41,640 bases of DNA from the IMG/VR virus record IMGVR_UViG_3300049791_000049, positions 1 through 41,640 of that record. One strand, written 5' to 3'. Source of the stretch: a virus. Both the position numbers and the translations under genes were made by a program. Shown piece after piece: positions 38,025 through 41,640 of this stretch. How positions within the stretch are numbered: the stretch's first letter is position 1; each line of letters begins with the position of its first letter. Below the pieces are notes generated by a model. The model saw only the letters and a list, made by a program, of their open reading frames with translations, made no database searches and had not been told where the DNA came from.

Positions 38025-38402
38025 TCACTCCTTCGTTTCATCGGTGGCCGGCGGCGTGCTGGCCTTCGTGGTGGACTTGCTCGGTGCCGATTCAGGTGCG
38101 GACTTCGGTGCTGGCTTCGGCGGTTTCGGGATCTGCCACCCGGCTTCGATCGCGCCCTCCAGCGCCTCCGCGTTAGAGGGGAAGGTGTGCCGGGCGCCGG
38201 TCACCTTGTGGGTCAGATCGACCCACCCGTCATCCGCCGGTGCGTCGCCGGGGACCGGGGTGAACGGCTTCGGTGCGGGCCGGTCGGCGACCACCCAGCC
38301 GAGACCCTTCTGCCGCTCGACGACACCCGGCTCGTCCGGCACTTCCTGCGTCGCGTCATCAATCCCCGGGTGAGTCATGTAGACGAACTCGGCGGCGCTC
38401 AC
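38025..38402 (-). CDS. hypothetical structural-region protein, Lys/Pro-rich tail
   Basis: 125 aa. VERQKGLGWVVADRPAPKPF and GWVDLTHKVTGARHTFPSNA, ALEGAIEAGWQIPKPPKPAP are recognisable stretches, the remainder a disordered Lys/Pro/Ser end. Often found just upstream of the tube gene in actinophages; role unknown. GTG 38402 overlaps the preceding stop (GTGA); ATG 38414 would overlap it by 16 bp. Confidence 0.7.
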   Translation of the reverse strand: MSAAEFVYMTHPGIDDATQEVPDEPGVVERQKGLGWVVADRPAPKPFTPVPGDAPADDGWVDLTHKVTGARHTFPSNAEALEGAIEAGWQIPKPPKPAPKSAPESAPSKSTTKASTPPATDETKE

Positions 38403-38722
38403 CGGCTGAACCATTCAGCGGTGACGGTGGTGAGGTTGGACCAGGTGACCGTGATCAGGCCCGTGGTCGGCGCGACCCGCGCGGGGTTCACGGCGATGAG
38501 GTACTTGGTGTTCGCCGCGATGGTGACCACGACACCGACCCCCGCCGACCCGGCGGGGGTGACGCTGCCGTCCTGCAAGGTCACCGTGGCGGCGGTCGCC
38601 CCGTTCTCGACGTGCAGAATCAGGTCATCCGTCGCCAGGATGGTGTCGGTCGTGGATGCCGGAACTCCCAGCGCGGGCACGACGCCTGCTTCCGTGATGA
38701 TCCTCAGTGGTCCGGTTGCCAT
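38399..38722 (-). CDS. hypothetical beta-rich structural protein
   Basis: 107 aa. LILHVENGATAATVTLQDGS, GVGVVVTIAANTKYLIAVNP and LITVTWSNLTTVTAEWFSR suggest a beta sandwich. It may be a head decoration or neck protein; family not recognised. ATG 38722 lies two bases after the upstream stop. Confidence 0.7.
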   Translation of the reverse strand: MATGPLRIITEAGVVPALGVPASTTDTILATDDLILHVENGATAATVTLQDGSVTPAGSAGVGVVVTIAANTKYLIAVNPARVAPTTGLITVTWSNLTTVTAEWFSR

Positions 38723-38724
38723 GG

Positions 38725-39039
38725 TTACTCCCCTGCCGCGAGGTAGATGTGGAGTGCCGCCGAGTTCGACGGCAGGGGACTTGTGTCCCAGACGCTCAAG
38801 TTGATCCGCACGTACCTGACCAGATGGCCATCCGTTGAGGAGAAGAGGCCCGCCGTGCCGGTCTCCACGAGGGGCTCGAACTCATACCCTGCGACTGACC
38901 CCTCCAGGGTCACATCGAAGACGGGCGAGCCGTCGCCCTGCGGGTGCACCTCGATCGTGAAATGTCGATACAGCGTCCGGAGATCGAACTGCTCAGAGAT
39001 TCCCGCCTCGTTGTTGGCGAAGATTTCGAACGGCGTCAT
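38725..39039 (-). CDS. hypothetical beta-rich structural protein, 104 aa
   Basis: 104 aa. FDLRTLYRHFTIEVHPQGDG, FDVTLEGSVAGYEFEPL, HLVRYVRINLSVWDTSP; a beta sandwich like the neighbouring gene. Probably a neck or head decoration protein. ATG 39039 has AGAAG upstream. Family not recognised. Confidence 0.7.
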   Translation of the reverse strand: MTPFEIFANNEAGISEQFDLRTLYRHFTIEVHPQGDGSPVFDVTLEGSVAGYEFEPLVETGTAGLFSSTDGHLVRYVRINLSVWDTSPLPSNSAALHIYLAAGE

Positions 39040-39054
39040 TTACTTCTAACTCCT

Positions 39055-39507
39055 CTACTCGCTTGCCTGGACGCTGACCTGGAAGACGACGGTCGCGTTG
39101 CGCGTCGACTCGTCCGCCGTCTCGGTCAGCTCGAACTCGGACATCGGTTGCGATGAAAGGACATTGGCGACCCCGAGAGTGCTATCCGCCTGACTCAACA
39201 CCGCCGAGCGGGTCGCGACGTAGAAGCCCATCGCGGCCTCGGTCGCGGTCTGCTGCGAGTCGGCGCCCGGACGGGAGCAGGAAATGACGATCTCGACCGT
39301 GTAGTCCTCGGCCAGCCGGTTGTATGCCAGCGACGCGAACCGCGGTGTGCCCACCACAGTCCCGACCGTCACGACGTCCAGGCCGACCACCGTCTTCGTG
39401 GAACGCGGCCCGTAGATCACCTGCGCGGTCGACAACGCTGTGGTGAGCAGAGCGACCAGGGCGGCCTTGTACGCCGGGACCGTGCTCGTCGCCGGGATCG
39501 TGCTCAT
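39055..39507 (-). CDS. tail completion / terminator-like protein
   Basis: 150 aa. VPAYKAALVALLTTALSTAQ, RFASLAYNRLAEDYTVEIVI, then ATEAAMGFYVATRSAVLSQA and NATVVFQVSVQASE. The alpha-beta-alpha layout and its place after the connector gene fit the tail terminator group that caps the tube. ATG 39507 overlaps the connector stop (ATGA). Confidence 0.72.
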   Translation of the reverse strand: MSTIPATSTVPAYKAALVALLTTALSTAQVIYGPRSTKTVVGLDVVTVGTVVGTPRFASLAYNRLAEDYTVEIVISCSRPGADSQQTATEAAMGFYVATRSAVLSQADSTLGVANVLSSQPMSEFELTETADESTRNATVVFQVSVQASE

Positions 39508-40337
39508 GCGAACCCCGGTGCCCGCAGCGCCTGGTAGGCGCCCATCTCCAACGGTGTCAGCGTCCCCGCGGCCGCGAACACCGCCTGCTCAGCGGACACG
39601 TCATCGAGGTACGGGTGCGACGCCTGCTGGGAGGACTGCCACATCCGCTGAATCCCATTGAGGGCGACTTTCCGGGCGATCCTCGGTGGGCTCAGGTAGC
39701 CGGCCACGATGGTGACAACGACGTTCTGCCGGCCCGACAGCCAGCACCTGGGGGACTGCTGGCCGCCCCGGTACAGCAGACCCGCGGCCAGGTCCGCCGT
39801 GTAATCAGCGGCGGCCAGCGTGATTCCCGACTCGACCACACTCGTCAGCGAGATGACCGGGGTGTTGTGCAGGACCAGGGCGGTCACGCCGCCGTTGAAC
39901 GTCTCGACCACAGCGCGGCGGGCGATGACCCTTCCGAGGTCCCGTTCGACGGCGTCGCAGGACACCTGGCATAGCCACCGCAGTTGCTCAAGGTCAGGGG
40001 CCGTCACGATCACCCCGGTAGCCCGCAGGTGAGCGAGCGCCTCGTCGGTGTCCACGAACGCCGACGCCGGTTCCTCGACGGTGAAGTTCCGGCGGATCAC
40101 GACCGTGACGCCGGCGACGATGGCTGTCCATACCTCTTGGTGCAGCCCGAACACGGTGTTCGGGTACACCACGTAGTACTCGCCCGTCACCCCGTGCTGC
40201 ACGCCCGGCGCGATGCCCCCGGTCCCGTCCGGCAGGGTCACCGCATAGGCGGGCGTCGAGTCGGCGTCGGCGGCGACACCGGCCGCGTTCGTCAGGTTGA
40301 CCGACCGGGTGGTCGACTCGAGCAGGTCGATCGGCAT
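39504..40337 (-). CDS. head-tail connector protein (gp6-like)
   Basis: 277 aa. N-terminal residues 1-85 are a beta-rich extra part. Residues about 95-230 match gp6-type connectors: FVDTDEALAHLRATGVIVTA, LRWLCQVSCDAVERDLGRVI, VVETFNGGVTALVLHNTPVI and LTSVVESGITLAAADYTADL. It docks on the portal ring. Length is larger than simple connectors because of the N-terminal part. ATG 40337 overlaps the preceding stop (TGATG). Confidence 0.82.
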   Translation of the reverse strand: MPIDLLESTTRSVNLTNAAGVAADADSTPAYAVTLPDGTGGIAPGVQHGVTGEYYVVYPNTVFGLHQEVWTAIVAGVTVVIRRNFTVEEPASAFVDTDEALAHLRATGVIVTAPDLEQLRWLCQVSCDAVERDLGRVIARRAVVETFNGGVTALVLHNTPVISLTSVVESGITLAAADYTADLAAGLLYRGGQQSPRCWLSGRQNVVVTIVAGYLSPPRIARKVALNGIQRMWQSSQQASHPYLDDVSAEQAVFAAAGTLTPLEMGAYQALRAPGFA

Positions 40338-41629
40338 CAGGCACCACCTTCGATCGTCGGCCCGGACCTGGTGCCCGGGGAGGCGGCCGCGCTGCCGTGC
40401 GTGCCTGGTGCGGCGCCGGCCGAGCTGCGGGTGCCGGGAGCCATGCGTGGGGCTTTCGGGGTCACGGTCGGGGCGGTGCTGGTCGGGGTCGGGAGGAACC
40501 GTCGGATGCCGCGGCGGATCAGGACCGGCAGGGTGCGCCGGCGGACCGGCCGGACTGGGTAAGCGGGCGGGACAATGAGCTGCACGGGCGGAGGCGAGAC
40601 GACCAGCTGTCGGCGCAGCTTCCGCCCGACCCGCCGGCCACCGACCACCGACGGTGCTTTCGCCGGGGCAGCGACGATGACCTGCTGCGGGGCCGGCGCG
40701 GTGAGCTTGGCCCGACGCCCGGGGAGGGCAGCGCGCCGTGAGCGGGCCGAGGCCGGCTTCCAGGTGGACGCCGTTACCGCCGCCTGTGTGGGGACGGGTG
40801 TACTGGTTCTCGGCCTGCGTGCGACCGCTGGTGCCCGCCTCAGCACCCGGACCGGCGGGGGTGACCAGTCGGGTGCATCCCACAGTGCGGGGGACGCAGG
40901 GACGCTCAGGGGCCGCCTGGGCGGGCTGACGATGATGCGGTGCCTGACGAACTGCGCGGGCATGTCCGGGTACTCGATCCCGATCGGCAAGCTGCTGCCG
41001 GCGGTGATGTGGAACCCATCCCAGTCGAAGTCCGTGATGGCCGACGCGCCGGAGTTACCGGCCCGGGCACGGTCGATGAGCCCGGTCGTCACCACCGAAC
41101 TGGCGGTGATCGAATCGATCGGCGTCAGCGAGTCGCTGACGTATGCCTGGACCGCCCACACGCCGGACGACCCGTTGATGCCTGAGTGCTGGCTCTCATA
41201 ACGGGTGTACGTGCCGGTGCTGATAGGCACGGTGCCGGTGGCCAACGTGGTCCCGCCCGAGTTGTAGAGGGTCAGCAGGCCGGCCGCGGTGAGTCTCCAT
41301 CCGCCCTGCTGCGCGTCAGCGATCGTCCGCAGCTGGACACCCATCGAGGCGCCAAGGACCGAGGGCAGGCCGGTGAGGTTGTAGTAGATCCGGGTCGCGA
41401 AATCGGTGGATCCCGAACCGTCGCGCAACTCGTAGACGCTGGCCGCGGTGCCACCTTTGGTGACCCGATAGCCGTTCGCGCCGTGCATCGCCGCAGCCGA
41501 GTTGAAGGCAGACGAATTGGACGCCCCGTTGCTGACGACTGAGAGCGCGGTGCCGGATCCGCCGCCTGAGTTTCCAGCGTTCAGCGCGGTCCCGGACGGT
41601 TGCCCCTCCGCATTGTTGCGTGACGTCAT
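40337..41629 (-). CDS. lectin-like (LamG-type) head or neck protein with basic Pro/Arg-rich tail
   Basis: 430 aa. Residues 1-220 show a jelly-roll lectin pattern: NNAEGQPSGTALNAGNSGGG, ATRIYYNLTGLPSVLGASMG, GWRLTAAGLLTLYNSGGTTL, SVVTTGLIDRARAGNSGASA, DFDWDGFHI. Residues 235-430 are low-complexity and strongly basic, rich in Arg, Pro, Val and Ala (PPRRPLSVPASPALWDAPDW, VRVLRRAPAVARRPRTS, PVRPVRRRTLPVLIRRGI). Lies between the capsid gene (across the window ends) and the connector. A head fibre or adhesion protein is likely; ATG 41629 has no clear ribosome site. Confidence 0.7.
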   Translation of the reverse strand: MTSRNNAEGQPSGTALNAGNSGGGSGTALSVVSNGASNSSAFNSAAAMHGANGYRVTKGGTAASVYELRDGSGSTDFATRIYYNLTGLPSVLGASMGVQLRTIADAQQGGWRLTAAGLLTLYNSGGTTLATGTVPISTGTYTRYESQHSGINGSSGVWAVQAYVSDSLTPIDSITASSVVTTGLIDRARAGNSGASAITDFDWDGFHITAGSSLPIGIEYPDMPAQFVRHRIIVSPPRRPLSVPASPALWDAPDWSPPPVRVLRRAPAVARRPRTSTPVPTQAAVTASTWKPASARSRRAALPGRRAKLTAPAPQQVIVAAPAKAPSVVGGRRVGRKLRRQLVVSPPPVQLIVPPAYPVRPVRRRTLPVLIRRGIRRFLPTPTSTAPTVTPKAPRMAPGTRSSAGAAPGTHGSAAASPGTRSGPTIEGGA

Positions 41630-41640
41630 CAGCCGTTATG

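Overview
The window looks like a complete or nearly complete genome of a tailed phage with a long non-contractile tail (siphovirus) that infects a high-GC actinobacterium such as Streptomyces or a Micromonosporaceae genus. The evidence is GC-rich third codon positions, frequent GTG starts, stop/start overlaps of the GTGA, ATGA and TGATG kind, and a full HK97-type head, connector and tail gene set. The host genus is an inference. I read 74 protein genes, 70 on the minus strand and 4 on the plus strand. I see no tRNA or rRNA genes, no CRISPR array and no integrase.

Gene order wraps through the window ends. Reading the minus strand, small and large terminase, a small membrane protein, portal, protease and major capsid protein run from about 6.0 kb down to base 35. 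The head module then resumes at base 41629 with a lectin-like structural protein, the head-tail connector and tail completion genes. The molecule is therefore circular or circularly permuted and was opened between the capsid gene and the next gene.

Minus-strand layout in transcription order: (1) an early operon from about 24.7 kb down to 6.5 kb, starting with a small MerR-like regulator. It carries RecT, a Cas4/RecB-like exonuclease, a RuvC-like nuclease, a sliding-clamp-like protein, a DNA methyltransferase, a winged-helix replication-type protein, a LuxR-type and a Cro-type regulator, a DUF4326 protein, a DUF6221 protein and many small Cys-rich or membrane proteins. (2) A late operon from an HNH nuclease (about 6.4 kb) through terminase and capsid, across the ends, and down through connector, tail tube, chaperone, tape measure, two baseplate proteins, amidase endolysin and holin to about 27.3 kb. 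(3) Two small genes at 27.2-26.5 kb, one of them an HTH protein.

The plus strand carries a divergent three-gene cassette (24822-26396: a two-TM protein with an outside domain, a coiled-coil protein and a one-TM protein). It is separated from the early operon by back-to-back promoters with an 18-bp operator-like dyad and is closed by a bidirectional terminator. A fourth plus-strand gene (36275-36499) sits inside the tail operon.

The most interesting signals are the divergent switch and its membrane/coiled-coil cassette, a 21-bp coding minisatellite giving alanine-rich heptads, an antisense leaderless membrane gene in the tail operon, an origin-like repeat-rich gap at 10535-10750, a lectin-like protein with a basic Pro-rich tail next to the capsid gene, enlarged baseplate proteins that may carry the receptor-binding function, and a likely compensated frame disruption at 23.2-23.3 kb.
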